From NCBI GenBank assembly GCA_017991935.1, contig JAGOPP010000002.1:1-64000 (forward strand): a stretch of 64,000 nt of DNA. Direction: 5' to 3'. Below are positions 23,602 through 33,204 of the stretch, in pieces (the first letter of the stretch is position 1; every line of letters begins with the position of its first letter). The DNA is from Oscillospiraceae bacterium. Its GTDB lineage: Bacteria; Bacillota; Clostridia; Oscillospirales; Ruminococcaceae. The notes under the pieces are model-generated. The model searched no databases, was not told the DNA's origin, and saw only the letters and a list, made by a program, of their open reading frames with translations. A program made the position numbers and the translations under genes.

Positions 23602-24492
23602 ATGAAACAAACCATATTTACGGGGTGCGGGACCGCGCTCGTGGCGCCGATGAAGGACGATTTTTCCGTCGATTATCCGCGCCTTAAAGAGCTGATCGAA
23701 AAGCAGATCGCCGCCGGCGTCGACGCGATCGTAGTGAACGGGACAACCGGAGAGTGCGCGACGCTCTCCGACGACGAACAGTACAAAATCATCCTTACGG
23801 CGAAGGAGACGATCGCGGGCCGCGTACCCCTGATCGCAGGCGCGGGCAGCAACGACACGGCGCACGCGGTGCGGCTCGCGATGAGCGCGCGCAACGCGGG
23901 CGCGGACGCCATTCTCGTGGTGACCCCCTATTACAACAAGACGTCGCAGCAGGGCCTTGTGGAGCATTATAACCGCATCGCGAACCACGCCTGCCTCCCC
24001 ATGATCCTCTATAACGTGCCCTCGCGCACCGGGATGAACATCGCGCCCGAGACCTGCGCGCGCCTCGCGGAAAACGAGTATGTCTACGCGATCAAGGAGG
24101 CCTCCGGCAACATCGCCAACGTGGCCCGCATCCGGGATCTCTGCGGGGACGCGCTGGAGATCTATTCCGGCGGCGACGAGTACATCGTCCCGATCCTCGC
24201 CTTGGGCGGCAAGGGGGTCATCTCCGTAATCAGCAACCTCTTGCCGGAGGAGGTGCACGGAATGTGCGAAGCATATTTCGCCGGAGACACCCAAAAAGCC
24301 GCGCGGAAACAGATCCTGCTGATGCCGCTGATCGACGCGATTTTCAGCGACGTCAACCCGATCCCCATCAAGGAGGCGATGCGGCTCACCGGCTTCGACG
24401 TCGGGGCGTGCCGGGCTCCCCTGTGCCGGATGGACTCCAAAAAGGCGGAGCAGCTGGAAACCGTTCTCAGAAAATACATGCTCATCCAATAA
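23602..24492 (+). CDS. dapA: 4-hydroxy-tetrahydrodipicolinate synthase
   Basis: 296 residues. DapA condenses pyruvate with aspartate semialdehyde in lysine/DAP synthesis. The Schiff-base Lys165 (YAIKEASGN), Tyr137 (LYNVPSRTG) and the NGTTGE pyruvate loop near 46 are all in place. It follows asd on the same strand. The Shine-Dalgarno GCGGAGGTG is buried in the upstream hairpin. No lysine riboswitch is seen before asd or dapA. Confidence 0.98.
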   Translation: MKQTIFTGCGTALVAPMKDDFSVDYPRLKELIEKQIAAGVDAIVVNGTTGECATLSDDEQYKIILTAKETIAGRVPLIAGAGSNDTAHAVRLAMSARNAGADAILVVTPYYNKTSQQGLVEHYNRIANHACLPMILYNVPSRTGMNIAPETCARLAENEYVYAIKEASGNIANVARIRDLCGDALEIYSGGDEYIVPILALGGKGVISVISNLLPEEVHGMCEAYFAGDTQKAARKQILLMPLIDAIFSDVNPIPIKEAMRLTGFDVGACRAPLCRMDSKKAEQLETVLRKYMLIQ

Positions 24493-24498
24493 AATGTA

Positions 24499-24512
24499 AA
24501 GTAATATTACTT
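24499..24512. repeat. AT-rich perfect palindrome after dapA
   Basis: AAGTAATATTACTT, 14 bp, 7 nt past the dapA stop. No protein site can be assigned, and short AT-rich palindromes arise easily by chance. Confidence 0.35.
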
Positions 24513-24571
24513 AACAGTATTATTTCGCATATCCGTCACAAAATCGTAGATTTTTGTTAAAATTTCAATGC

Positions 24572-24599
24572 TTGATTTTTGTGCCTCGGGAGGTATAAT
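24572..24599 (+). promoter_or_regulatory. Sigma-A promoter of the lipoprotein pair
   Basis: TTGATT (24572-24577), 16-bp spacer, TATAAT (24594-24599), about 48 nt before the first lipoprotein start. Confidence 0.8.
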
Positions 24600-24646
24600 G
24601 AACTCTGCGTGAAAACGCGAAAACGCAGAAAAGAGGAATTTTTTGA

Positions 24647-24949
24647 ATGAAAAAGATTTTTAGTGTCCTTCTTGCGGGTATGCTGCTTCTGATGATGCTT
24701 GCCGGATGCAAGGGCTCCGAGACTCCGTCGAGCTCCGAACCGGAGACCTCGGAATCCGAAGTCGCGACCGCGCCGGAAACCTCGGAATCCGAGGTTACGA
24801 CCGAGCCGACTTCCCCGGAAGCCCCGGAGACCGAAACCTCCGAAACCGAAGCCGCGTCCGACGCCGCCGAAGAGCAGGAGCCTGCCTCCGAAAACGCGAC
24901 CTCGGAAGAGCCCGCCACGGGGAGCATCCTTCCCGCGCAGACCAACTAA
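24647..24949 (+). CDS. Short Ser/Thr/Glu-rich lipoprotein
   Basis: 100 residues. A lipoprotein signal peptide with lipobox LAGC (Cys near 22) is followed only by low-complexity Glu/Ser/Thr/Pro repeats built from SESEV, PETSE and TSE-like units. There is no folded domain. Its leader and first 35 residues closely match those of the next gene, so it looks like a duplicate that kept only the signal and linker. Surface spacer or decaying copy are both possible. Confidence 0.8.
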   Translation: MKKIFSVLLAGMLLLMMLAGCKGSETPSSSEPETSESEVATAPETSESEVTTEPTSPEAPETETSETEAASDAAEEQEPASENATSEEPATGSILPAQTN

Positions 24950-24985
24950 AAACACCGACTGAAACGCAGAAAAGAGGGTTTTTGA

Positions 24986-25576
24986 ATGAAAAAGATGTTC
25001 AGCATCATCCTCGCCGGCACGCTGATTCTGGCGATGCTCGCGGGGTGCTCGGGCACAGAGACTCCGTCGAGCTCCGAACCGGAGACTTCGGAGACGGAAA
25101 CGGCGTCCGAGCCGGAATCCATTTCCGAAACCGCTGAAACTTCGGAAACCGCGTCTGAGGATACGCTTCCCGCGCTGACCGCGATTTTGGACGATATCTC
25201 CGCAAACTACTGGCCGGGCACCGCCGGATGTTCCCTCAACGCCGCGATCAAAGCCGCCGCGCTCCTTGACTGGTACACGAAAGACCAGCCGCAGGGAGAC
25301 GCGGTCGTCGCCGCGGCGGAGGCATGGTACGGCAAGCTGACGGAAGAAGATCAGACGCTCTTTGCCCAGCAAATCGGCGACGTTTACAGCGCCGCGAAGC
25401 AGCTTGGCGGCGAAAACGCGGCCGGCCTGATCGAGAGCGCCGGGATCACCTCGGATTATTATCCGTGGCAGGCGGACGCCGCGAAGACCCTTTTCGGCGC
25501 GATCTATACCGGCATCGGCATGGATCTGCCGGAAGATACCGCGGAAAGCTCCGAGAGCGCCCTGAGCACGCCGTAA
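24986..25576 (+). CDS. Lipoprotein with Glu/Ser/Thr linker and unknown helical domain
   Basis: 196 residues. Signal peptide with lipobox LAGC (Cys near 22), a linker of SE/ET repeats to about residue 55, then a helical domain of about 125 residues (LDDISANYWPGTAGCSLNAA, WYGKLTEEDQTLFAQQIGDV) with a serine-rich tail. I do not recognise the domain. The lipid anchor places it on the outer face of the membrane. Shine-Dalgarno context (AGAAAAGAGGGTTTTTGA) and signal peptide are near copies of those of the preceding gene. Confidence 0.82.
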   Translation: MKKMFSIILAGTLILAMLAGCSGTETPSSSEPETSETETASEPESISETAETSETASEDTLPALTAILDDISANYWPGTAGCSLNAAIKAAALLDWYTKDQPQGDAVVAAAEAWYGKLTEEDQTLFAQQIGDVYSAAKQLGGENAAGLIESAGITSDYYPWQADAAKTLFGAIYTGIGMDLPEDTAESSESALSTP

Positions 25577-25752
25577 GTTACGGGTCCATATGACGCCGGA
25601 ACGATGAGCCTGACGCTGGAAGGCCGCCCCGCCGCGGGGAATTCCGGATCATCCGGCCCCCCGGCGCGACGCGTTTCCGCGTCGCGACCGCAAAGACAAA
25701 ATAAAACAGACCCCGCGGTACGCGGAGCCTGTCGGAAGACATCCAAGGCATT

Positions 25753-25780
25753 TGCTCACCGATTTCGGTGGGCATTTTTT
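25753..25780 (+). terminator. Terminator after the lipoprotein genes
   Basis: TGCTCACCGA and CGGTGGGCA form a stem (one G-U) around TTT, followed by six T. The remaining 25577-25937 region contains no supportable gene. Confidence 0.75.
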
Positions 25781-25905
25781 ATGCTGAAATAGGAGAACGA
25801 GCGGCGAAAAAAGCCCTGCGCAGAGCGCAGACTGTAAATCTGTTGTCTATGCGCCCGCGGAAAAAGCCGAAGCGTCCGCGCCGCCGAACCGGGTTAATCC
25901 CCTTC

Positions 25906-25938
25906 GCGGGGGCTTCCCTTTCCCCCGCGCGGTTTTTT
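25906..25938 (+). terminator. Second plus-strand terminator facing tyrS
   Basis: GCGGGGG (25906-25912) pairs with CCCCCGC (25922-25928), followed by GCGG and six T. It faces the end of tyrS and would stop transcription coming from the lipoprotein side. Confidence 0.55.
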
Positions 25939-27158
25939 CATTTCAGGAATAATTTATAAAAAACTTTTTTGCCTTTTTTAAGGATGATCTCGCGCTCAAA
26001 AGCGGTTTTCTCAAGGGTGGCGGACGCGTCCTCGATCTTTTCGTCGTTGACGTAAATGCCGCCGTCCGCGATCAGGCGTTTCCCCTCGCCGCGGGATTTG
26101 GTGAGGCCGGTTTTGATCAGCGCGTCGGTGACGAGGATCTTTCCGTCGGTGAAATCGTCGTCCGTAAGCTCGACGGTCGGCATGTGGTCGGAGGAGGCCT
26201 TCTCGGAGAAGAGCGCATGCGCGGTCGCGAGCGCCTTGGCGGCCTCGTCCTCGCCGTGGACGATCTTCGTGACCTCGTAGGCGAGCGTCTCCTTCGCTTG
26301 GTTGAGATCGCTGCCGGCCATGGTGCGCTCCATCTCCTCGATCTCCTCCACCGGCAGGAAGGTCAGGAACTTGAGGCATTTGATGACGTCCGCGTCGTCG
26401 ACATTTCTCCAATACTGGAAAAACTCGAAGGGAGACGTCCTGTTCGGGCTGAGCCAGATGGCGCCGCCCTCGGTCTTGCCCATCTTTTTGCCCTCCTTGG
26501 TGGTGAGGAGCTGGAAGGTCATGCCGTAGACCTCCTTGTCCTCCACCCTGCGCACAAGATCGACGCCGCCGAGGATGTTGGACCACTGGTCGTCTCCGCC
26601 GAGCTGCATCAGGCAGCCGTACCGGCGGTTGAGCTCCAGAAAATCATAGCTCTGCATAATCATGTAATTGAATTCAAGGAAGGTGCAGCCGCGCTCGAGG
26701 CGGGAACGGATGCACTCCGCGGTCAGCATCTTGTTGACGGAAAAATGCGGGCCGTAGTCGCGCAGAAATTCGATATACCCGAGCTGCTTGAGCCAGTCGC
26801 CGTTGCGCGCGACGATACATTTGTCGATGTCGACGATCTGCCGCATCTGGTCGAGGAAGCGGTCGGCATTGTAGTCGATCTCCTCGGCGGAGAGCATCTT
26901 GCGCATATCGGTCTTGCCGGTCGGGTCGCCGACAAGGGTGGTGCCCGTGCCGAGCAGCAGGATCGGCGTGTGGCCGGCGTCGATCATCCTGCGGATGATC
27001 AATAGCTGAAGCAGATGCCCGACGTGCAGGCTGTCGGCCGTGGCGTCGAACCCGATATAGAAAACGACCTTGTCGTTGTCGAGCCTTTTGCGGATCTCCT
27101 CCTCGCCGGTGACTTGGGCGATCAGCTCCCTGCGCTCCAGATCCTCGTAAATTTTCAT
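25938..27158 (-). CDS. tyrS: Tyrosyl-tRNA synthetase
   Basis: 406 residues. Class I signature HVGHLL near 45, the TyrS KMSKS-type loop KMGKTEGG near 230, and a C-terminal S4 RNA-binding domain (DALIKTGLTKSRGEGKRLIADGGIYVND). Start MKIYEDLERRELIAQVT at 27158 is preferred over the longer frame because that extension lies in the T-box leader and AAAGGAG precedes 27158. Expression is expected to rise when uncharged tRNA-Tyr accumulates, through the T-box. Confidence 0.97.
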   Translation of the reverse strand: MKIYEDLERRELIAQVTGEEEIRKRLDNDKVVFYIGFDATADSLHVGHLLQLLIIRRMIDAGHTPILLLGTGTTLVGDPTGKTDMRKMLSAEEIDYNADRFLDQMRQIVDIDKCIVARNGDWLKQLGYIEFLRDYGPHFSVNKMLTAECIRSRLERGCTFLEFNYMIMQSYDFLELNRRYGCLMQLGGDDQWSNILGGVDLVRRVEDKEVYGMTFQLLTTKEGKKMGKTEGGAIWLSPNRTSPFEFFQYWRNVDDADVIKCLKFLTFLPVEEIEEMERTMAGSDLNQAKETLAYEVTKIVHGEDEAAKALATAHALFSEKASSDHMPTVELTDDDFTDGKILVTDALIKTGLTKSRGEGKRLIADGGIYVNDEKIEDASATLEKTAFEREIILKKGKKVFYKLFLK

Positions 27159-27213
27159 CCTGATCCCGCTCCTTTTATGAAATTCCAATCGTGCTTCGCC
27201 GGATTGCCCGGCA

Positions 27214-27466
27214 GAAAAAAAGCCCTCCGCCGCGGCGAAACGGCAGAGGGCGAACATGCGCGATACCACCTCTGTTTGCCGCAAAGCTCACGCGCCGCGG
27301 CCCGCGTTAACCGGCGCGCCGGGCGGGGCTTCCCTCTCGGTCTTCCCCGCGGCTCCGGGATCGTAATTCGCGGCTTTGCACGCGCCCCTTCACGCCGGCC
27401 GGACGCTCTCCGCGCCGTGGGCAAAATGGCCGCTTCTTCCCATCTTCGCCTTTCTCATATGGGATG
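27214..27466 (-). promoter_or_regulatory. T-box riboswitch upstream of tyrS
   Basis: On the minus strand the T-box sequence AGAGGTGGTATCGCG (27259-27273) is followed by a GC-rich terminator stem (27221-27251) and seven T (27214-27220). Upstream lies a long structured stem I region. A TAC (27363-27365, in AATTACGA) is the candidate specifier codon, which matches tyrosine. The antiterminator forms when uncharged tRNA-Tyr pairs with the T-box. Confidence 0.92.
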
Positions 27467-27467
27467 G

Positions 27468-27496
27468 AGTATACCGTATTTCGGCGGATTTGTCAA
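27468..27496 (-). promoter_or_regulatory. Sigma-A promoter of the T-box/tyrS transcript
   Basis: Minus strand TTGACA (27491-27496), 17-bp spacer, TATACT (27468-27473), starting right after the recN stop. Confidence 0.85.
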
Positions 27497-27498
27497 CC

Positions 27499-29169
27499 TC
27501 AGTTGCCGGAGAAGCGCAGCAGCTCCTCCGCGCTTTTGCGGATGGAATCGGTGACGTTTGCGCCGCCCATGATGCGGGAGAGCGCCTCGATCCGGCCGGG
27601 CCGGTCAAGCTCCTCCACCTTGGTGTAGGTGCGGCCGTTTTCGATGGATTTGGAGATGTAAATGTGGTTGTCCGCGTAGGCGGCGACCTGCGCGAGGTGC
27701 GTGACGCAGACGATCTGGCGACCTTGGGAAACCTGTTTGAGCTTGCGGCCGACTTTTTCCGCCGCCGAGCCGGAGATGCCGGAATCGACCTCGTCGAAGA
27801 TCAGCGTGTCGATCCGGTCGTTCGCCGCGAGCACATTTTTGATGCTCAGCATGATCCGGGAGAGCTCGCCGCCGGAGGCGATCTTCACGAGCGGCTTGGG
27901 CGGCTCGCCGGCGTTGGTGGAGATATAAAATTCTAAGACGTCCCGCCCGTCCGGGGAGAGCTCCGATTGCTCAAAGCGGACCTCAAACCGGGCATGCGGC
28001 ATATCGAGATAGGCAAGCTCTGCGGCGACATTGCGCTCAAACAGGGCTGCCGCCTTTTTCCGCGCTTCGGTGAGCCTGTCGGCGAGCCCGGAGGCCTGCG
28101 CGAGCAGGATTTTCTCCCGCTTGTGGAGCTCCTCAAGCTTCTCTTCGGAGAACTCGATCGCGTCGAGCTCCTGTTTTGCCCGCTCATAATAATCGAGCAT
28201 GGCCTCGACCGTGCCGCCATACTTCCGTTTCAGGCGGTAGATCGCGTCGAGTCGCGTCTCGACCCGGTTTTGCAGCGCCGGATCGAACTCGAGCTCGTCG
28301 GCGCAGGCGCGGATCTCGCCCGCGAGCTCCTCAAATTCATAGTACATCCCGCGGAATTTCTCCGGCGCGCCGGAAAAATCCGGGAAGTATTCGCAAAGCC
28401 TCGCCGTGTCGCCGATCACGGTCTCCATCCGCGCGAGCAGACCTTCGGCGTCGTCTCCGCCATCGAAGGCGTCCACCGCCTCCTCGATCAGCTCGGAGAG
28501 CTTCTCGGCGCCGTTCATCCGTTTCCGCTGGGCGAGGAGCTCCTCCTCCTCCCCCGGCGCGACCGAGGCGTCCTCGATCTCCTTGATCTGGTAGCTCAAA
28601 AGGTCGATCCGGTAGGCCTTTTCCGCGTCGCTGCCGGAGAGCTTTTTGATCTCCCTTTCCACGGCTTTCAGCGCCTCGTAGGAGGCCCGGTATTCGTCCC
28701 GAAGCGCGCCCACGTTCCCGTAGGCGTCGATGTAGAGCATATGTAGCTCGGGGTCGGAGAGCATCTGGCTGTCATGCTGGCCGTGGATGTCGATCAGCTC
28801 CGCGGAAAGCGCCTTGAGCACGGAGGCGGTCGCGGGAGAGAGGTTGATCTTGCACATCGAGCGGCCGTCCGCGAAAATTTCCCGCGAGACGAGCAGCTCG
28901 CCGTTCTCATCCGGCTCGTAGCCGAGCGCCCGGACCGCGGCGACGTCCTTCTCCGACAACGCCGAAAAGACCGCGCGGACGGAGGCTTTCTCCGTCCCGG
29001 TGCGGATCAGATCCCGGCGCGTCCTGCCGCCGAGCACGGCATGGATCGAATCGATCAGGATGGACTTCCCGGCCCCGGTTTCGCCGGTCAGCACGTTAAA
29101 GCCGGGCTTGAGCTCCAGCGAGACGTTTTCGATCACCGCGACATTTTGAATCTGTAACTGAGAAAGCAA
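27499..29169 (-). CDS. recN: DNA repair protein RecN
   Basis: 556 residues, SMC-like ATPase for double-strand break repair. Walker A GETGAGKSIL near 30, a coiled-coil middle (about 150-370), ABC signature SGGELSRI near 450, and Walker B LIFDEVDSGISG near 480. It is the last gene of the nusB operon, directly after argR, the common arrangement in Firmicutes. Confidence 0.97.
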   Translation of the reverse strand: MLSQLQIQNVAVIENVSLELKPGFNVLTGETGAGKSILIDSIHAVLGGRTRRDLIRTGTEKASVRAVFSALSEKDVAAVRALGYEPDENGELLVSREIFADGRSMCKINLSPATASVLKALSAELIDIHGQHDSQMLSDPELHMLYIDAYGNVGALRDEYRASYEALKAVEREIKKLSGSDAEKAYRIDLLSYQIKEIEDASVAPGEEEELLAQRKRMNGAEKLSELIEEAVDAFDGGDDAEGLLARMETVIGDTARLCEYFPDFSGAPEKFRGMYYEFEELAGEIRACADELEFDPALQNRVETRLDAIYRLKRKYGGTVEAMLDYYERAKQELDAIEFSEEKLEELHKREKILLAQASGLADRLTEARKKAAALFERNVAAELAYLDMPHARFEVRFEQSELSPDGRDVLEFYISTNAGEPPKPLVKIASGGELSRIMLSIKNVLAANDRIDTLIFDEVDSGISGSAAEKVGRKLKQVSQGRQIVCVTHLAQVAAYADNHIYISKSIENGRTYTKVEELDRPGRIEALSRIMGGANVTDSIRKSAEELLRFSGN

Positions 29170-29188
29170 ACGAATCCCTCTTTCAGCG

Positions 29189-29638
29189 TCAGCCGATCAG
29201 ACGCCTGATTTCGTCGACCAAAACGAGCGTCATCTTTTCATCCCGCATCAGCACGAAGATCGTGTCGTCCCCGGCGAGCGTCCCGACGATGCCCTGACGG
29301 TTCATCGCGTCCAAGACGGCGCAGGCGGCGTTCGCCATGCCGGTGAAGCATTTGATCACGATGATGTTGCCCGCGTAGTCCACGGATTTCGCCGATTGGC
29401 TGAATACGGCGTATTTGGTGCCGATGTCGGAGTTGGATTCTCCGGCGGCGGCCGTATAGCGATATTTTCCGTTCGGGGATAGCGTCTTGATAAGACGGAG
29501 TTCCTTGATGTCGCGGGAGACGGTCGCCTGCGTGATCTCAAAGCCGCTTTCCTTCAGCCAAGAAAGAAGTTCTTCCTGCGTGGTGATGTCCTTTTCGGAA
29601 ATGAGTTCAAGGATCTTGGAGTGGCGTTTTGTTTTCAT
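29189..29638 (-). CDS. argR: Arginine repressor ArgR
   Basis: 149 residues. N-terminal winged helix (TQEELLSWLKESGFEITQATVSRDIKEL-type, written here in parts) and C-terminal hexamerisation domain with the arginine-binding GTLAGDDTIFV. It controls arginine metabolism genes that are not in this window. It overlaps nothing and starts 1 nt after the nadK stop region. Firm assignment. Confidence 0.97.
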   Translation of the reverse strand: MKTKRHSKILELISEKDITTQEELLSWLKESGFEITQATVSRDIKELRLIKTLSPNGKYRYTAAAGESNSDIGTKYAVFSQSAKSVDYAGNIIVIKCFTGMANAACAVLDAMNRQGIVGTLAGDDTIFVLMRDEKMTLVLVDEIRRLIG

Positions 29639-29639
29639 T

Positions 29640-30527
29640 TCATCGTCTCCCTATCATTTTCTCGTTGAGGATCTCGTAAAATCCCCGGCCCGTGATGTTG
29701 ACGAAACGGATATAGTTTTCCGAGCGGCGGACCGAGATCTCGTCGTCCGATTGAAGCACCATGCGTTTTTCCCCGTCGACGACGATGCCGAGCTCCTTCT
29801 CGCTGTCGGAGCAGACGGCCCGAACCGTCAGGATCTTGTCCCCTGAGCAGACAATCGACCGGGAGATCAGGGAATGCGGGCAGATCGGCGTCATGATGAT
29901 CGCGTCGAGCCCGCTGTCCATCACCGGGCCTCCCGCCGACATGGAGTAGGCGGTGGAGCCGTTCGGCGTGGCGAAGACGATGCCGTCCGCCCGGTAATGG
30001 GCGACCTCCCTGCCGTCACACCGCACGTCGAGATCGACGATCTTGCCGGGCTCGATCTTGGAGAGAAACACGTCGTTGACCGCCGTCTCGACCTCCGCGC
30101 CGTGGACAACGTCGAGCATCATGCGCCGCTCGACCTGACACCCGCCGCGGACGAGCTTCTCAAGCAGCGGGATCTCCTCCTGCTCGAGATCGGAGAGAAA
30201 GCCGAGCCGCCCGGCGTTGATGCCGAGGATCGGCACATCGTAGAGGATGGCGCTCCTCGCGGCGCGGAGGATCGTCCCGTCGCCGCCGATCACGATCATG
30301 ATATCGGATTCGGGCAGCGCCGTTTCGGGTGGCAGGAATCCGGCGCCCGTCCCGGAAAAGAGGGCCTCCAGCGAGGCGTCCAGATAGGGCGCGACGCCGA
30401 GCTCCAAAAGACGGGCGATCACCTTCTCCGCGCAGGGCTTCACCTTCTCCCGGGTCAGGTTTACGGAAATGAAGGCTTTCGGCCTGCGGGAAGGATGAAG
30501 CCGAAATTTTTCAATCCTTTTTTTCAT
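29640..30527 (-). CDS. nadK: NAD kinase
   Basis: 295 residues. NAD kinase makes NADP from NAD and ATP. The GGDGTILRAAR motif lies near 80 and the NE/D-rich segment GRLGFLSDLEQ near 105; the GSTAYSMSAGGPV loop near 190 is also typical. It is embedded in the nusB operon between tlyA and argR. Confidence 0.97.
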   Translation of the reverse strand: MKKRIEKFRLHPSRRPKAFISVNLTREKVKPCAEKVIARLLELGVAPYLDASLEALFSGTGAGFLPPETALPESDIMIVIGGDGTILRAARSAILYDVPILGINAGRLGFLSDLEQEEIPLLEKLVRGGCQVERRMMLDVVHGAEVETAVNDVFLSKIEPGKIVDLDVRCDGREVAHYRADGIVFATPNGSTAYSMSAGGPVMDSGLDAIIMTPICPHSLISRSIVCSGDKILTVRAVCSDSEKELGIVVDGEKRMVLQSDDEISVRRSENYIRFVNITGRGFYEILNEKMIGRR

Positions 30528-30542
30528 GACGGAATTCCCCCC

Positions 30543-31349
30543 TCAGCTCAGTGTCTCATGCGAGGCCGCGACCACGGCCTCCGGCGAAAGATCGGTCCTG
30601 TCGAAGGAGGCGTCCCTCGACAGCGCCAGTAGATATTCGATATTGCCCTGCGGGCCCTTGATCGGCGAAAAATCGAGGCCGAACGCGCCGTATCCGACGC
30701 CCCTCGCGAGGGCGAGCACTTTTTCGATCACCTCGAGGTGCGTCTCCGGCTCCCGGACGACGCCGTGCTTGCCCACCTTCTCCCGTCCGGCCTCAAACTG
30801 CGGCTTCACGAGGCAGACGACAATGGCGTCCTCGGCCAAAAACGGCATGAGCACGGGCAGGACGAGGCCGAGAGAGATAAAAGACACGTCGATGCTCACG
30901 AACCCGGCCGGCTCCGGGACCTGCTCTTTGGTGAGGTAACGCACGTTGGTGCGCTCAAGATTCACAACGCGGGGATCCGTGCGGAGGCTCCACGCGAGCT
31001 GGCCGTAGCCGACGTCGACGGCGTAGACCTTTTCGGCCCCGTTTTGCAGCATACAGTCCGTGAACCCGCCGGTGGACGCGCCGACGTCCATGCAGACCCT
31101 CCCGGCGGGAGAGATGCCCGGGAAGACGGCGAGGGCCTTCTCAAGCTTGAGCCCGCCGCGGCTGACGTAACGGAGCGTCTCGCCTCGGAATTCGATCCGA
31201 TCCTCCGCCGTGACCGGCTCGCCGGCCTTGTCGGCCCTCTGCCCGTTCAGATAGACCTGCCCGGCCATGACCGCGGCCTTTGCGAGCTCCCGGCTGACGA
31301 GGATGCCGCGGTCGACGAGCTCGGCGTCGAGGCGCTTTTTTTCGCTCAT
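30543..31349 (-). CDS. TlyA-family rRNA 2'-O-methyltransferase
   Basis: 268 residues. N-terminal S4 domain (RLDAELVDRGILVSRELAKA) and FtsJ-like SAM methyltransferase domain (MDVGASTGGFTDCMLQNGA near 88, VSFISLGLVLP). TlyA methylates C1409 of 16S and C1920 of 23S rRNA in mycobacteria; Firmicute homologues are usually annotated the same. Starts in a 4-nt overlap with dxs (ATGA), so coupled. Some relatives act as hemolysins by name only. Confidence 0.93.
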   Translation of the reverse strand: MSEKKRLDAELVDRGILVSRELAKAAVMAGQVYLNGQRADKAGEPVTAEDRIEFRGETLRYVSRGGLKLEKALAVFPGISPAGRVCMDVGASTGGFTDCMLQNGAEKVYAVDVGYGQLAWSLRTDPRVVNLERTNVRYLTKEQVPEPAGFVSIDVSFISLGLVLPVLMPFLAEDAIVVCLVKPQFEAGREKVGKHGVVREPETHLEVIEKVLALARGVGYGAFGLDFSPIKGPQGNIEYLLALSRDASFDRTDLSPEAVVAASHETLS

Positions 31350-33193
31350 CGGGGCGTCCCCTCCTCCCCGGCAAGTTTTTGCAGCATGGATGCCGCGTCG
31401 AGCCCCTGCTTTTTCAGCGCGGAAGCGGCGCTCATCTGCGGGATGAAGCCTCGGACGTTCTGCGGGCGGTATTCGCCGCGAAATCCTCTTTCCGCCAGAG
31501 CCGCGCCGAAATGTTCGGCCACGCTGCCCGGGAAGACGGCCTCTTCAAAAAAGAAAATATGTGGATACCGCGCCGCGGCTTCGAGGGCCGACGCTGCGAG
31601 CGGCCAGACCTTGTTGAGCTTTAAGATCGAAGCGCCGCAGGCTTCCGCGGCGGAAACCGCCTCGGAAAACAGCCTGCCATAGCAAACGATCAGCCGGTCC
31701 CGGTCCGGGTTTTCAAAGAGATCGTAATCCGCGCCGGCGCCGCGGTAGTTCTCCGGCAGTGTTTTTTCGCAGTCGCGCGGATAGCGGACGGCGCAGACGC
31801 CGGTCCCCTCGAGCGCGGCCTCAAGCATGGAACGCAGCTCCCGGTAATCCGCCGGGCAGTAGATCGTCACGCCCGGGACGGCGGTCAGGATCGCCATGTC
31901 GAAGACCCCCTGATGCGTCTCCCCGTCCCCGCCGACGATGCCCGCCCGGTCGACGGCCAAAACGATGTGCTTTTGCTCGATTGAGGCGTCGTGGATGATC
32001 TGGTCGCAGGCGCGCTGCAAAAAGGTCGAATAGACCGCGAAAACCGGCTTCATGCCCCCGGCGGCAAGCCCCGCCGCGAAGGTCAGCGCGTGCTCCTCGG
32101 CGATACCGACGTCGAAAAAGCGCCGCGGATAGCGCGCCGCGAAGGGCGAAAGGCCGGTGCCGTCGGGCATCGCGGCGGTGATCGCGCAGATGCGGTCGTC
32201 CTTCGCCGCGAGCTCGGTCAGAATCCCGCCGAACGCCTCCGAAAAGCCGACGGGCGGCGTCTCCAGCAGCTCGCCAGTCTCTTTATTAAATGGGGCAATC
32301 CCGTGAAATTTAGACGGGTTCTGCTCCGCCGGCGGGTAGCCCTTCCCTTTTACCGTGTTGATATGGACGAGCACCGGGCAGGAGAATTTCTTGGCGCGCT
32401 CAAAGACGCGCGCCAGCATCGAGACGTCGTGGCCGTCCACGGGCCCTAAATAATAAAACCCGAAATGCTCGAAATAGTTGCTGCCGTAGAGGTGGTTTTT
32501 CAGCATATTTTTGGCCGCGGAGGCGAAATTCCGCAGGCTTCTCCCCACCAGCGGGATCGCGAGTAGGAATTTCTCGAGCCCGTCGCGGAAACGGAAGTAG
32601 CTGCGCCTCGTGCGGATCTTCGCGAGATACCTCGCCATCGCGCCGACGTTTTTGGAGATGCTCATCTCGTTATCGTTGAGCACGACGATCAGCTTCGTGC
32701 CGCTGCGCCCCGCGTTGTTCATGGCCTCGTAGATCATGCCGCCGGAAAACGCCCCGTCGCCGACGACCGCGATCACGCTGCCCGGCTCCCCCTTGATCTT
32801 TTTTGCCTGAGCGATGCCGAGCGCCGCCGAGACGGAGGTGCTCGCGTGGCCCGCGACGAACGCGTCGTGCGCGCTCTCGGCCGATTTCGGGAAACCGGAG
32901 GGCCCGTTTTCGGTGCGGATGCCGGTGATGTCGCGTCCGGTCAAAATTTTATGCGAATAGCACTGGTGGCCGACGTCCCAGACGATCGCGTCCTTCGGCG
33001 TCGAAAAAACGTGGTGCAGGGCCACGGTGAGCTCCACCGCGCCCATATTGGAAGCGAGGTGGCCGCCGGTCCTTGAGACTTTATCCAAAATCTCCGCGCG
33101 CAGCTCCCCGCAAAGGGTTTTCAGTTCATCGTCGTCAAGCTCCGAAATGCCCTCCGGCAGCTTGATCGAGTCCAGAATTCTTCCGTTTTGCAT
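31346..33193 (-). CDS. dxs: 1-deoxy-D-xylulose-5-phosphate synthase
   Basis: About 615 residues. Dxs makes DXP from pyruvate and glyceraldehyde-3-phosphate, first step of the MEP isoprenoid route. TPP motif [16 protein letters not shown] near 148, [16 protein letters not shown] near 70, and transketolase C-terminal domains are clear. The ATG at 33193 has GGGAG 5 nt upstream; an ATG at 33205 and a TTG at 33208 overlapping the ispA stop are alternatives. It lies between ispA and tlyA. Confidence 0.97.
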   Translation of the reverse strand: MQNGRILDSIKLPEGISELDDDELKTLCGELRAEILDKVSRTGGHLASNMGAVELTVALHHVFSTPKDAIVWDVGHQCYSHKILTGRDITGIRTENGPSGFPKSAESAHDAFVAGHASTSVSAALGIAQAKKIKGEPGSVIAVVGDGAFSGGMIYEAMNNAGRSGTKLIVVLNDNEMSISKNVGAMARYLAKIRTRRSYFRFRDGLEKFLLAIPLVGRSLRNFASAAKNMLKNHLYGSNYFEHFGFYYLGPVDGHDVSMLARVFERAKKFSCPVLVHINTVKGKGYPPAEQNPSKFHGIAPFNKETGELLETPPVGFSEAFGGILTELAAKDDRICAITAAMPDGTGLSPFAARYPRRFFDVGIAEEHALTFAAGLAAGGMKPVFAVYSTFLQRACDQIIHDASIEQKHIVLAVDRAGIVGGDGETHQGVFDMAILTAVPGVTIYCPADYRELRSMLEAALEGTGVCAVRYPRDCEKTLPENYRGAGADYDLFENPDRDRLIVCYGRLFSEAVSAAEACGASILKLNKVWPLAASALEAAARYPHIFFFEEAVFPGSVAEHFGAALAERGFRGEYRPQNVRGFIPQMSAASALKKQGLDAASMLQKLAGEEGTPR

Positions 33194-33204
33194 AGTTTCT
33201 CCCA

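Noticed and set aside
24499..24512. AT-rich palindrome after dapA as a regulator site
   Set aside because: Listed as a weak repeat only: short AT palindromes are common by chance and no gene starts right after it.
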